The position numbers and the translations under genes are program-made. A DNA stretch of 64,000 nt, from assembly GCA_033002965.1 (NCBI GenBank), contig JAURVB010012662.1, positions 1-64,000 of the forward strand, in the 5' to 3' direction. Positions 47,932 to 60,260 of the stretch are shown piece by piece. The first letter of the stretch is position 1. Every line of letters begins with the position of its first letter. Under the pieces are notes generated by a model. The model did no database searches. It saw nothing but the letters and a program-made list of their open reading frames with translations, and had not been told where the DNA came from. The DNA comes from Piper betle. Its lineage: Eukaryota > Streptophyta > Magnoliopsida > Piperales > Piperaceae.

Positions 47932-49280
47932 ATGGTGTGTTTGACCCCTGGGTCGTTGATGAAGCTTATCGAGAACATGGACATGGAAGAGGAGAGCGGT
48001 GAGAGAAGGACCCTACTTTTGGAGTCATTAGCATCGTCCCTGTGCTCTCGGAGGAAGGTCCACAGCGTCCGAACCAAGGTTTATATCTGAAGATTTCTGA
48101 CTCCTCCCATGCCGCCTTCGTGTCGCTGCCGCGAGAATATGATGAAATGATTTTGAGCAACAAGTTGCAGATCGGGCAGTTCATGCATGTTTAGAAGCTC
48201 GAGCATGCCTCACCGGTTCCAGTTCTACGGGGCGTCAAGCCCCTTCCCCACCGCCATGCCTATGTTGGTTTTCCGAAAGATCTCGCCATGACCACCACCA
48301 ATTCCCAGGAGGTTGTTGCACCTTCTCTTGATTTGCCATCTTTGAATGTTTTGGGTCAGGCATCACCAAAGCCGCGATCCATGAATGCTTCTTGGATTCA
48401 TGGTAACGATGATTATATTAGCAGTAATAGAAGCTTGAGTTTGAGTAGCGGGTCTGTGCCAACTACACCTCGTGTTAATTTTTCCTTAAAGAATACAGAC
48501 ACTAAGAATGTTGGCCCCCCTGTTGTCAATAAACTTTCTAAGATGAGTATCGCCTGTGTTGATGAAGACAACACCCATTTTGATGGTTCAATGCCAACTT
48601 CTCAATCTCTGGTTCGGCCAGCAATGATCGCGTGAAGAAGCTGGGATGTTGGAACAACACTGATAGTAAAAGAAAGGCCAGGTGCCAAGAATGGTGCATG
48701 GCTTTCTCGTGCAAGGAGTGTTGATATTTTTCCAAGTCAACTTGTGAGAAGGGATGGCAGCGAGACACATTCTAGTGCTTCAAACTCAATGTCAACATCC
48801 AAAACAGAGGGCGAAAAATCAAACAAAAATGATCGGAAGAAGCCAATCACCAACACTAAGAATGCTGCCAGAGCGGAATCAGAACCAGCCTCAAAAGTTC
48901 TTGTAACATCTGCAAAACGGAAAATTGGCATTGTGCATGATCCTTCCTCCAAAGCAATTGACGGTCCTCCCACTAAAAGTACATATCATGGCAACTGCAC
49001 TGGCAAGAGATGGACAGAAAATGGTGTGGCAGGGACATCTCTTTCGTCCAACTTGGTTAAGCTCGGAAAGGAAGTCTCAAGGTACAGAGATACGGCTGTT
49101 CTTGCTGCTGTAGATGCTTTACAAGAGGCCACAGCCATGGAGAAATTAATAAAATGACTCTGCATCTATTCTGAGCTACTATCCGAGAAGGATGATCCCC
49201 AGATCACAGTGGAAAGCTTTCTAAATCTACAGGATGATCTGAAAGAGGCTATAACTGTTACTCGGTTGTTTAAAATTAAA
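47932..49280 (+). pseudogene. DUF936 gene copy, broken and without introns
   Basis: An ATG at 47932 starts MVCLTPGSLMKLIENMD, the DUF936 N terminus. In another frame follow [31 protein letters not shown] and [14 protein letters not shown], then a stop TAG (about 48192), then SPVPVLRGVKPLP in the same frame. A Ser-rich middle runs to a stop at about 48633. After a further shift come SRARSVDIFPSQLVRRDGS and the C-terminal LVKLGKEVSRYRDTAVLAAVDALQEATAMEKL, a stop at 49155, and LLSEKDDPQITVESFLNLQDDL. The order runs N to C with no recognisable intron, so this looks like a processed copy with at least two shifts and two stops. It lies between copies of the 47.4 kb repeat. Confidence 0.75.
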
Positions 49281-49350
49281 GGACTAGGAAACCACATTTA
49301 TATTAGTCACCACCCTTTCTCCTTAGAGATGTGAGACTATACTCAATACT
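49281..49350. repeat. Third copy of the 47.4 kb dispersed repeat
   Basis: Starts directly where DUF936 similarity ends (ggactaggaaaccacattt) and runs through gagatgtgagactatactcaatact. Confidence 0.7.
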
Positions 49351-50092
49351 GAGAACCATGACCTACAATGGTTTTCTATATTCTCAAAAAGAACCTAAAC
49401 CAATCTCTAGATTTAAAAAACCATAATCATTGTACTTGTCTACTCACAACCACCATCCACGTTTTTCTTCACCTGCTCTCTGATAGAAACTTTTCAGTAA
49501 TTATCAGCAATTCAGCCACTAAGATCACAAGTAAAATTTCCAGACATATGTACACATGGAGAATGAGGGAAGCAGGCAAACATCATACCCAGCAGTTGTA
49601 CAACCAATATCACAAATACTTAGGGTTTTGGAATTCACTTTTCCCTTTTTAAAAATTAGAATTTACAAGGAGTGACAACAAAATTTTAAGTCCGAAATAA
49701 ACAGCGCAAAGAAAAATACAGATTTCTGTAACGTATTCACAAAAAGGCAAATAATGTATATGTTAAATAATTTTAGAGAAAAATCATTATAAGGCTTATC
49801 TACTTAAAACTACCTCAAACACACAGCACAAAGCACTTTCAAGAAATATGACTTGCAGGAATAAAGAAAAAGAAACAAATCAGAATAGGTAATGAAGTAA
49901 GAACTCAGAAATAGTAATATAACAGCAGGTATTCATTCTCTAATGGAACACAAACTCGGATTAAGTATAAATTTATGCTGCCATCAATTCGTTCTAGCAG
50001 ATATAACAACGAACAAAATAACAGCTATGCTAACAAGAACACGGATTCTAACAGATTAAAGCAAAAAAACCAAATCTATACCTCTATGAATT
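49351..50092. other. AT-rich DNA downstream of the RING gene
   Basis: No gene is seen. On the minus strand it is the 3' flank, or the start of a 3' intron, of the RING gene. Confidence 0.45.
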
Positions 50093-51125
50093 TCAATCCA
50101 AATCTTCTTGCCGGCTTTCGTTTCCAGGGTGCTGATTCTGCTGATTCCCAGAATTACCTTGCCCACCATCATCATTGCCGCGAGAACCGCTGTTGCTCGT
50201 CTCTGCATTCGACCCAAAAGCCCTAAACAGCCCCGGCCACGGCACCTGAATCCTAAACCTCCTCTCAACAGTACGGCCCGCCGGCGAATTCCTCTCCACC
50301 GCCTCACCGGCGGAACCTACGCTACCACCGACGGCGGCGTCGTTCCCCGGCTGAGAATTCTGCTCCACCGCCGCGCCGACCCTCATCCGCTGCTCGTAAT
50401 CGGGATCGTCGGTGGGGAGCTCGAATCGGCAGACGGGGCAGGAGTTGTGGAGCTCCAACCACGGAAGGATGCAGTCGGGGTGGTAGATGTGCTTGCACGG
50501 CATCTGCTTCGCCTCCGACCCGAGCTCGAAGGTCTCCATGCAGACGGCGCACTGGGCGGCGTCGGAGGCGAGAAGCTCCTCGGAGATCGCGATCCCGGGA
50601 AGCGACTCGACGGCCGACTTCGCCGCCGGCGGCGTGCCGTACCGGTTGGGATCGTTCTCGGCGAGCTGCTGGATGAGCTGCTCGAGGCCACCGCCGACGA
50701 AGAAGTCGCCGAAGTTCGCGGGGATGCCGAAACCCCGCCCACCGAAACCGCCGAAACCGCCGAGTCCACCGGCGGAGCCGTCGTCGACGACGAACTGGAT
50801 GTTGGCGCCGCCGGCGATGAGGGATTGGATGTGGTTCTCGAAGAAGGCAAGGGGGTTGAAGACGTCGGAGTCGAGGGGGCTGAGGGGTGGGGGTGGAGAT
50901 CGAACCCGCCGGCGGAGAAGACGAGGGGCAAGCCGGAGCCGCCGCCGGCAGAGGTGAAGAACGGTTCCGTGGTAGGGTTTTCGACCTCTTCGAGGAAGCC
51001 GCCGCCGCAGAGGCCGCAGGCCAGGTCGTCGGAGGGGAGGGGGCGAGGGCGACGTTGCTGTGGCACTGGTGGCAGTAGTAGGTCTGCGGTTCGGTCGCAG
51101 CGGCGGCGCCGCCTTGGGAGGCCAT
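50093..51125 (-). CDS. RING-H2 E3 ubiquitin ligase, RING1-like, with two frame breaks
   Basis: An E3 ligase of the plant RING1-like group that transfers ubiquitin from E2 enzymes. The frame from the ATG at 51125 gives MASQGGAAAATEP and the first zinc pair YYCHQCHSNV. A second frame gives SDDLACGLCGGGFLEEVE (second zinc pair of the N-terminal zinc ribbon) and a Pro/Ser linker. A third gives DSDVFNPLAFFENHIQSLI, NDPNRYGTPPAAKSAVESLP, then the RING-H2 finger CAVC-x14-C-x-H-x2-H-x2-C-x10-CPVC (about 50551-50425) and RRFRIQVPWPGLFRAFGS. Each domain is intact in sequence, but the frames switch at G/C runs near 51034-51043 and 50875-50893. Each switch needs one extra base. With both the protein would be about 344 residues. 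I take it as one functional gene with consensus errors; real decay is less likely. Confidence 0.85.
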
Positions 51126-51225
51126 CTTTCCCGGCGAGAGGGAGGGAGACCAACCGGGTCGCGGGTTTGGATGGGGTTGGTTTGCTTAGCGAGTGCGCAA
51201 GGAATTAATTAATTTGTAGTGGAAT

Positions 51226-51233
51226 TAGGGTTT
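51226..51233 (-). promoter_or_regulatory. Telo-box-like element upstream of the RING gene
   Basis: TAGGGTTT on the plus strand is AAACCCTA on the minus strand, about 100 bases upstream of the ATG. Such elements are common in plant promoters active in dividing cells. Function here is inferred from position only. Confidence 0.4.
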
Positions 51234-51239
51234 CAAATT

Positions 51240-52258
51240 AACGCGGTTAAAATCATAATCCGATGGTAATAATTTATTAATAAGTTGATTCGAATCCGAG
51301 TGGCACTTACACAAAAGTAGATTACAAATGTCATTTTTTATATTTTACCGATTGCAAAAAAATTTTCCAGGGTTGTGTCTCTTAATCCCACTGTGGCTGA
51401 TCATCATCTCGGATGATCATCACTCTGCTAAGTTATTGCCTCACCAACTAGCTAATCGGACGCAAGCTCCTCCTAGGCAGATTCCTCCTTTTGCTCTTTA
51501 GCATACGAGATATTAATAGTCGTCTTTAATCGGAGATAATATCATAATTTGATTTAAACTCGATTAAATAGTCAAAATAAAATTAATAGTGTGTTCTTTC
51601 ACAACATATTAAAATATTCTCGGAATAGAAATTAATGTTAATGTGTATTACTTAAATAATATTTGGTGGAGAAAGAAGTAAAATTTATAATATTAACACT
51701 TCTTATCATAAAATATGTAATTTAGGTACACAAGGATATTCATGTAAAAATTATATACCTCAACACGTCAACTACTATTTATAATTACATCAAATTAATC
51801 GTACTTATTTTGAAATTCAATCACTTATTCAAATATATTCCATACAAATCTCACTTACATATTTACTAACCCCTTAAAAAAGATGAAAAAGGACATCTTT
51901 CGAGATCAAACAAGACTTAAAACTTGGATTAGTTGATTGTCCCAATTATTTGATAATTTTTTCTTTAGTTTGGAATTCTATAAAATTTGTTTTGTCAGTG
52001 TATATGACAAAATTGACTCACAGAATGAATTAATTAATAAAATGCTTAGTATTACAACAGTTGATATAACAATATCAATAATATATAAATTTAATTTTCT
52101 AACTTTGACAAAATTATTCTTATTATCAAATTGTTTTTATAACCCAAAAACTCACAATAAATTTAATTAACATTAAAATATCTGCAATATGCTAATTTAG
52201 TGATTTTTCCAATAAATAAACAAATACAAGCGAAAAGCTCCTCCTTTCAAACACCTCC
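51240..52258. other. Divergent promoter region between the RING and DYW PPR genes
   Basis: About 1 kb of AT-rich DNA between divergently transcribed genes. I see no coding sequence or clear repeat. Confidence 0.5.
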
Positions 52259-54642
52259 ATGCCTGCAACTCTTCCCGCCATTCCCACCACCTCCTTCCCC
52301 AAACCGCCTCCCCACCTCCTTCTCCTCCTCGACCAATGCAGGAGCATGAGGGAGTTGAAGCAGATCCACGCCCACATCTTGCAGACCCGTTCCTTCTTCC
52401 CCACCAGCCTCCCCACCATCAAGACCATCTCCTTCTGTGCACTCTCTCCCCATGGAGACATTGCATACGCCAAGGCCCTCTTGTCCCAGCTCCCCTTTGC
52501 AACTGTCTTCACCTGGAACACCATGATCAGAGCTCTGTCCGGCGGGAAAAGTCCCGACGAGGCCGTTCGATTGTACGTGAAGATGTTGCACAAGGGTGCA
52601 TGGCCTAACAAGTTCACCTTTCCCTTCGTTATCAAAGGCTGTGCCGGGTCGTCCATGGTGAGGTGCGGGACGATGGTGCATGCCCATGTTGTTGTGCTGG
52701 GGCTGGGGGCTGACCCTTATGTTCATAGCTCTTTGGTTCATATGTATGCTAGTGGGCAGATGTTGGACTCTGCTCACAAGCTGTTTGATGGTTGTTCTGA
52801 TGGGAGTGTGAGTGTGGTTTCGTGGAATTCGATGATTGATGGTTATGTGAAGTGTGGGGACTTGGAGAAGGCCAGGGAGGTGTTTGATGGTATGGGGTGC
52901 AGGGATGTGGCTTCTTGGAATACTATGATTAACGGGTATGCGACAGTGGGGGATTTGGAGGGAGCTGCGAAGTTGTTTGATGTAATGCCTGAACGAAACT
53001 TGATCTCCTGCAATTCGATGTTGGCTGCGTATTCCAAGTGCGGCGATGTTGAAGGTGCCACTAAGACGTTTCGAGAAATTCCGTGGAGGGATGTGGTGTC
53101 GTGGAACACAATGCTGGATTGCTATGCGAACAGTGGGCGGTCTAATGAAGCTCTGGCTCTCTTCTGGGAGATGGAGGCCGCCGATATAAGGCCAACGGAA
53201 GCGACGATTGTGAGCTTGTTATCTGCTTGTGCCCACTTGGGGGCTCTTGATCAAGGTAAGAAGATACATGGGTATATTGATGAACTCGGCATTGTGGTGA
53301 ATACTGTCTTAGCCACTGCACTTGTAGACATGTATGCCAAGTGTGGATGCATTGCTTCCGCAATTGACGTGTTTAACAGTATGGACCAGAAGGATGTTCT
53401 TGCTTGGAACACCATAATAGCAGCCATGGCCATGTATGGCCACGCCAAGGAGGCTCTACGACTGTTCAACGATATGCAAGATAGTGGTATTAGACCAGAT
53501 GATATAACATTTGTTTCAGTGCTTAGCGCATGTAGTCATGTTGGAATGGTTGAAGAGGGGCGGAGGTTGTTGAACTCCATGGGGAAGACCTACGGCATGG
53601 AGCCAAGACTAGAGCACTATGGTTGTGTAATTGACCTTTTAGCTCGAGCTGGAATGCTCGAGGAGGCGCAGAAATTGATTGAAACTATGCCTGTGGAACC
53701 TAATGCTAATGCCTGGGGCGCATTGCTGGGTGGTTGTAGGATACATGGGAGAACGGACGTTGGAGAGCATGTGGGGAGGCGACTTCTCAATCTTCAGCCC
53801 GAGCATAGTGGACGGTAATCTCATAAGCCTAATGTTGCATCACCCTTCTATTCTCTCCATGAATGATTACTCACTTACCGAATAAAACATGAGCTTCACT
53901 CTGGAAGGATATAAGCTACATGCTCTAGAAAACTTATGTGAAGGCTCAATAATATGTGATTGAAGGTAGCTCTTTAATTTGAAGTAAAATATCAATGTGT
54001 TTTGTTACTCGGGATGAGTAATGTTCATTTGAATAATTAAGCTTGCACTTAGCAAATGCCATGCTAATACTGTTGCTGTATCAATATACTTTTTGATGCT
54101 AAAATCTACTCACCTATTATGTTCTCTTTATCAGGTACGTTCTCCTATCAAATTTGTACGCCGAAGCAAACAGGTGGGAAGACGTGAGGAAGGTAAGAAG
54201 CCTAATGAAATCCAATGGAGTCGCAAAGATACCAGGCTTGAGTATGGTAGAATTGAATGGAACAGTTCACCAGTTTGTAGCAGGAGACTCGTCCCATCCT
54301 GCGGCACAAGCTATCTACACTAAGCTAAAGGAGATAACCGAGCGTCTGAAAACATTATATGGGTACCTACCAAATACAAAGGAGGTGTTGTTTGATGTAG
54401 AGGACGAGGAGAAAGAGCGAACACTATCGGTTCACAGCGAGAAGTTGGCAATTGCCTATGGCCTTATGCATCCAAGCTCTGAAAGCACAGTTAGAGTGAC
54501 GAAAAATTTGCGTGTTTGTAGAGATTGCCATGATTTTACAAAGATGGTTTCAAAGGCTTATGATACAGACATTATCGTTAGAGACCGTAACAGGTTTCAT
54601 TCTTTTAAGCAAGGCTCATGTTCTTGTAACGATTACTGGTAG
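52259..54642 (+). CDS. DYW-class PPR protein, probable organellar C-to-U RNA editing factor
   Basis: Two exons, 52259-53814 and 54135-54642, are joined by a 320-base GT-AG intron that splits the Arg codon of HSGRYVLLSN. The product is 687 residues. PPR repeats fill exon 1 (for example FTWNTMIRALSG, VVSWNSMIDGYVKCGDLEKA, VASWNTMINGYATVGDLEGA, VVSWNTMLDCYANSGRSNEA). The E region follows (HYGCVIDLLARAGMLEEA and WGALLGGCRIHG). Exon 2 has PGLSMVEL, the zinc-binding and catalytic HSEKLA (HxE) and CRDCHDFTK (CxxCH) motifs, and the terminal CSCNDYW. All deaminase-type residues are present, so the domain looks active. PPR-DYW proteins act in chloroplasts or mitochondria, but the targeting sequence here is not obvious. 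It is intact, in contrast to the decayed PPR gene at 17-19 kb. Confidence 0.93.
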
Positions 54643-54952
54643 ATAATTATCATGGCAGTTTCACATCATTAACACATCTCAAAGTAGGTCATCTCAAACA
54701 GTACTTTAAAGTTTGCACATACATAACAAGATATAGCCAAGCTCTCAACAAACAGTATTAGCAGGACAGAAAGTTTTATATCTCTAATAACTTGCTTTGC
54801 TACCAATATTTGATTTCTCCCGACTGTCATACAATGTCAAAAACTTCATAACTCAATACACATGCAGCAACAATTTTGTTTTCTTTTTATTTTTATTCTC
54901 CTACCTCTGATAAGACATGGATCGCAATAAAAAATAATCCATGATTACCTCT
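54643..54952. other. Short convergent 3' region between the PPR and RHL1 genes
   Basis: Both genes converge here and their 3' untranslated regions probably occupy it. Nothing else is seen. Confidence 0.5.
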
Positions 54953-57839
54953 TTATTCATCCATCCAGTCATCGTCAGAATCGTCCGTACTCTGTTAACA
55001 AACAAGAATTGATGCCTAACCTCAGCTAGTGATGATGATAAATGGAAAATGAGCAAACTGGTACAGCATATCGATAGCATAGAGATAAAAATTTAAGAAC
55101 TAATATACCTGTAACTCACTGGAGAACTCTTCTATATCATCCTCCACCTATAATAACAATTCCCTTAGCCCATCTTAAACAGTAACGACTTTTGACTTTA
55201 AAAAATGAAGTAAAATAACCCATGTCTCAAATCCGAAAATTAAATCGTCGCTGAACCATCACTATACACTAAGTTGGAAGAGTTCATACTACATGCAGGC
55301 ATAAAAGAAATTGGCATTCTAATGATCAACTTTGGAGGTAAATTTCAATTAAGTACCTCAATACTTGGCTTAGACTTCTTGTTTTTACCTGTAATATGAA
55401 AAGAAAATATTGAAGGATATTGCAAGTGCTGTAACACGGTTAAAGTTTCAAACAAATGAACTAGCATTTTAGTTCACTGACAAAAAAATTTACAGTAATT
55501 TTACCTTCGGCCTGCATCCCTTTCTGCTTGGAAGGCTTCTTAGTCTTTGCCGAATCAGCAAGATCTGAAAACAAGTTGACAGAACCACATATAATGAATC
55601 AACAAAGCAGCTGCTTTTAACATTGAAAAAAGGCAACACTATCAGTGCAGTCTAATTTAGTAATCAAACAGGTCACCAACCTGTTGGTTTCTCCATTTTC
55701 TTCACAGAAGGTAGTTTTCTCTGCAAGTAATCAATTTTATTAGCAAATGAGGATCAAAAGACCATGTTAGATGTTTATACCCTTTGCTTCTCACGTTTAC
55801 CCCTACTTTCTCAAATAGAGTGGACAAAGTAGCCTGCACAAGTTTGCTCTCTCCCTTAACAGACACTACTGATTTCTTATTCGTGTCAAATGAAGCTGTC
55901 TTCTCTGAGGAAATGGTTCCAACTTCAGTATCCACCTTGCAAGGATCACTAGGATCAGTCTCTGAAATGTAGAAAATTTGTCTGTAATTGCTTTAAATAG
56001 AAATTATAAGAAGCAATGAAAGAGAGTATATCACAGAAAGGATCAGCATGCATTCAACAAATAATGGAAAATGCAACAACACCAGAGTTCTTTGTTTCAC
56101 ACCTTCAGCATCAGGTGTAGTAGAACCAGAACTATGGATCTTATCATCTGAGAAAGCCTCTGCAAAACTACAAAGTAAGAAAATGCAACAGTGAGAATTC
56201 CAGCTATGGCACACCACAATTGAGTTTGAGATCACAAACACTATGACCAATTTTGTAAAACAAATCACCCCAAAGGCTTAGGTTATTAGAGGAAAGCCAG
56301 CAACGGCTATGAAATAAATTAGACTGAACCAGTTAGAACCTTACCTAACATGCCTAGGCAAATTACTGATGCATAATCATGACAAGGTCAAATGCAAACT
56401 GTAGACATTACTGGCATTAAATAAATATTACTTGAATTTCTTTCCGGCTGTTCTGGCAGATTGCCGACTAGGCGTGACCTCTGTGGTATCATTTTTATTC
56501 TTCTCAACTGATTCATCCACATCGTCAGAAGAGGTACTGTCCTCATAGTTCCTCTTGTGCACAGAAATAGTATTCATATCCATAAAAGAAGCACCAGCGC
56601 CGCCTTGAAAGTCATGGTCTACTTCTTTATCCTGTTTTGGAAATGGAAAAAAGCTAGTCAAAAGACATTGCACTTTAACTCTCGACATTTCCATTTTCAC
56701 TGTTGAAGTATTTATACATGATCATAAACGGCAGATTGATCATTACAATGACAAACATAGACCTAGAGGCTTTTACCGAAACATGAAACAAAATAGTTCA
56801 CTTTCTTAGCCACAGCAACTCATCTGTTTAACACTTTTACACCCTTACAAAAACTCATCCAAAGGGCAAAATTTAAAAAAGAAAAAAGAAAAAAAAAGAA
56901 AATGCAAAACACTTCTTTCCCTCACATTTTATCATTAAAACAGAGTAAAGGAGCGCACTATACTATCACCATACATCTTGACATTGTGTAGGAATAACCA
57001 TACCTCTTGAAACTGTGTAGGAAATTCAAGTTTGGATTCTTCTGGATTATCTTCTTTCCTTCCTATCCACCAAGCCTCCGAAAAAACCACCTATAAAATA
57101 AGAAGCAGTGTCAAAACAGCAGCATAATAAACTCAATTGAAGCAGAAACAAAATGCATTTCATATATATGTAATGATCAAAGTGAGGCAGTACAAGTTCA
57201 TTTTGACTAGCAAGTAGCACTCTTAGGCATTCTTAGTCCCATAGTACATGAAAGAGGACGAGTCTTGCTAAATCTCACCATGCTCTCAAACGAGTCCTCG
57301 CAAGCGACACTCTTGGCACCTCGAGAGAACTGCAAGGTCAAGTACTTGTTCTTCGGGTACACGATCGTCCCGAACAGCTTCATCCTCCCCTATACAAACA
57401 GTAAAACTCCACAATCACCGTCACCCCTATAAAACCCACTTTCCCAATCTCTCGATAAACAGCAATACCACTACTTCTACTACTACTAATATGAAAACAA
57501 CAGAGCAAGCTTACTTGGGGAAATCGAGATACAAAATAGGATTCTTGGTCCCAACATCCTTGAGCTCGCCGATCTTGCCGCCGGTGAGCGGCGCCAACAG
57601 TCCGGGGAAGGAGAAGAGGAACCGGTTCTTGCGCTGCCCCTTCTTCACCACGTCGGCGCCGCCGTGCTTCAAGACGAGCTTGGAGGGGCACAGAGCGCGG
57701 CGCGGCTCGGCCGGGCTCTTGGAGAGGACGCCCCTCGAGAAAGCGACCTGCTTGAGGCGCCGCCGCTGCTCCGCCTCTTCGTTAGGCGGCGCCAGGCCCC
57801 CTCCGCCGCCTTCTTGGCCGAGGACGTCGGCCGGCCCAT
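54953..57839 (-). CDS. RHL1: RHL1 (root hairless 1), DNA topoisomerase VI complex subunit, with frame irregularities
   Basis: RHL1 belongs to the plant topoisomerase VI complex needed for endoreduplication. Eleven exons: 57839-57515, 57389-57279, 57090-57004, 56631-56432, 56167-56103, 55961-55801, 55720-55681, 55564-55505, 55388-55357, 55147-55109 and 54991-54953. Key sequences are PSKLVLKHGGADVVKKGQRK, NRFLFSFPGLLAPLTGGKIG, TKNPILYLDFP, RMKLFGTIVYPKNKYLTLQF, FSEAWWIGRKEDNPEE, DFQGGAGASF, VTPSRQSARTAGKKFN and SKLVQATLSTLFEKV, with an acidic tail SDDDWMDE. Frame holds across exons 2-11. In exon 1 the ATG frame (MGRPTSSAKKAAEG) and the conserved frame (GGLAPPNEEAEQRRR) differ by one base at a run of five C (57797-57801). 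The exon 1-2 junction is also one base short with the only GT-AG choice. Two added bases would give about 386 residues. Both are probably consensus errors. Confidence 0.9.
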
Positions 57840-57905
57840 CTTCTCCGGCGAAGGTTCGATCGGGGAGACGGCGGTTGGAAAAATGGCGTTCCCGCTACTG
57901 GTTTA

Positions 57906-57948
57906 TGGGCCTCGGGTTCGTCTTTCATGGGCCTTGTTTAAATGGGCC
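57906..57948 (-). promoter_or_regulatory. Three TGGGCC site II-type elements upstream of RHL1
   Basis: TGGGCC at 57906-57911, 57928-57933 and 57943-57948 lies 67-110 bases upstream of the RHL1 ATG. Clustered site II elements are typical of plant cell-cycle and housekeeping promoters and are TCP targets. Function here is inferred. Confidence 0.55.
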
Positions 57949-57959
57949 TTGATGGACAT

Positions 57960-59220
57960 TCATGTAATCTAGGTCGCCTAAAACCACTTGTTTACAACTC
58001 GATTAAACTCGATGTATAAATCTGGACTTGATTACACTCAACAAATATTTAATGCTAAATTCAAATAAAATGAGTCTAGGAACTAGGATGGATTATGCTT
58101 GTTTAAGCCAAGTTCGACTGTAAGTTTAATATTTTATATATTAAATAAAATTTTGAACGTCCATATTAGATACACTCTCCACAAAATATAATTAAGATAA
58201 TAAAAGAAAAAAACTATTAAAAATTTAAAAAGATATATAAAGCTTAGATACATAACTATATTATTTTATATGACAAGGCCCGATAAATTGAAATATAATG
58301 AATATTATTATAGTTAATTTCTAATGCATATTTTAAAATACGTAAATATTGCTTAATAAAAATAAGCCGGCGTGAACTTGCCTCCAACTCGAATAACGAA
58401 TCACCTTATGAATTCATCGTCTAATTCAAAGCATCCTAATTAAATAAGCTTCAGTTGACACCTGGGTTTATTATTTTAAATTTTATAAAATTATGAGTTA
58501 ATTTAAAGTTGATTTTGTTAGCTCCTAATTATTAACCAATTCAAACATTATTAATTATCTAAATTCATAAAAACCCGTCTAGAGATAGTAACTCTACAAG
58601 GATAGTAACTCTATACATAGGGCTCTAAAAGACTCGATTACGGTTCGATCAATAGCATTTTCACGACCATATACCATTTCAAAAAACATTATCAGAATCA
58701 AATCATTAATAAATTTTATAAAATTTTATTATAACCAAGTTTTCACCATTTAATCGTCGGTTAAACAATTAATATAGGATTAGATTGGTTAAAAATGATA
58801 TATGTTAAAATTGGTTAAAAATTATGTTAATTAAAATGCTTTTCATTCACAAATTATAAATATTTTAACCATCTAAATTATGTTAATTTATGATTACAAA
58901 CTATAAAATAAATAAATAATATAAATTAAGTAAATTCTTTAAATTGATGCTTGGACAATTAAAATTTTAAAGATTAATATTGAGATTGAAATGACTTTTA
59001 TAGCAATATATAAAATAATCAAATAATATTCGATTGAATCGATTAATCGGTTACGATAGATCAATCTATTGTTTGTGCAAAATTGTGGCTCACATTTGGC
59101 CTTTTGTACAAACTCGGAAAATGAAAATGGGGGTTGCTCCTTGGCTCATTGAGGGCTTATGTAATGCAAATGCTAGAGTTCAGGGTTACACTATATAAAA
59201 CCTGTGACTTGAGACAGGGT
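57960..59220. other. AT-rich intergenic DNA
   Basis: No gene is seen. Scattered ACTCGATTAAACTCGA and CGATTAATCGGTTACGAT phrases suggest worn repeats related to the CTCGAGT-type families. Confidence 0.45.
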
Positions 59221-60260
59221 TCTATAGTCAAAACTAGTAGGTTCGACTATTCTTTTCAATCGAGTCAATTTTAGAACACGCATATTGAATCGAGACCGGT
59301 CATGTGTTATAAACTATAAGGGTCATGTGTACCTAAGTATACGATGATAAAACCAGTAAGACAGCAACAAAATGAGTTATCAGAGTGTATGAGAGTGCAC
59401 CTAATTTTTTTATTTATTTTTAGTAGACCGTAGACTTATTTTTTAGGCTGAATAATGCAATAGGATGTGTTATAGAGCAGTTTGGGTGGGTTATTAGTTA
59501 TAGCGCATGTCATTGTGATGTTATGATGTATATTATATTTTATGGGATTTTCCCTATTTTTTTGAATTTTTTGTGGCTTTATTACGAGTTAGTTATTATT
59601 TTTTACTCGAGTCGAATTAGGTCAAGTTTTATTTACAAGACTACCCCTGAGATTCACCCGACCTTCTTTTCTCCCCTAACCCCAATGCTGCCCTGTCATT
59701 GTCGCTGATGCCGCCTCTGGCCGCCCACCGCAATCAATAGATGCCGCCGAGCCTCACTCCCTCGACCGCTTCCCGGTCTCCACGACGCACGAGAGCCACG
59801 CTCTAGCACAGCCCATCCTGATACCATTCCATCGCCGTCTATGCCACTCCACCACCCGCTGCCACCGTGCTGCCAATGTGTCACTGTGCCGCCAACACCA
59901 TCCCCTTCAACTCCTGACCATTTCCCTCATACCCAACACCGTCGTCGAGGCTCGATTGTACAAACCGATCAACATAGGCTGACTCATTGCTACCATCGGC
60001 GCTCATTGCCGCTATTTCTGTCCTCACTGCCACCACCATTGGGTTGAGCTGGCCCCGGTGCCGACCCATAAAATCGATTGCCTCATCAGAAAAGTTGTCG
60101 AAAAATAGCCAGAAAGCCACTGGAACTTGCCAGAAATCTGAATTCACTAAAATTCACCAGATTTTCCACTGAATTCATCAAGTCAAACCCAATCGAATTT
60201 CATACATCAACAGGTGTTGAATTCGAGTCTCGAGCAACGTGACAAAACCCTAGTCATTGC
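59221..60260. repeat. CTCGAGTC-type repeat with a GC-rich insert
   Basis: At about 59605-59650 the phrase actcgagtcgaattaggtcaagttttatttac and acccct matches the junction of AT-rich and GC-rich DNA in the palindrome (about 3541-3590) and in the element near 19900. It is followed by about 500 bases of C-rich DNA (59650-60150) with only low-complexity frames. Element borders are not clear. Confidence 0.45.

Noticed and set aside
50108..51208. 366-codon frame opposite the RING gene
   Set aside because: It is antisense to clear zinc-finger and RING sequence and looks like nothing known; a shadow of GC-rich coding DNA.
52192..52777. Antisense frames of 154 and 176 codons opposite the DYW PPR gene
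   Set aside because: They lie opposite conserved PPR repeats; no independent support.
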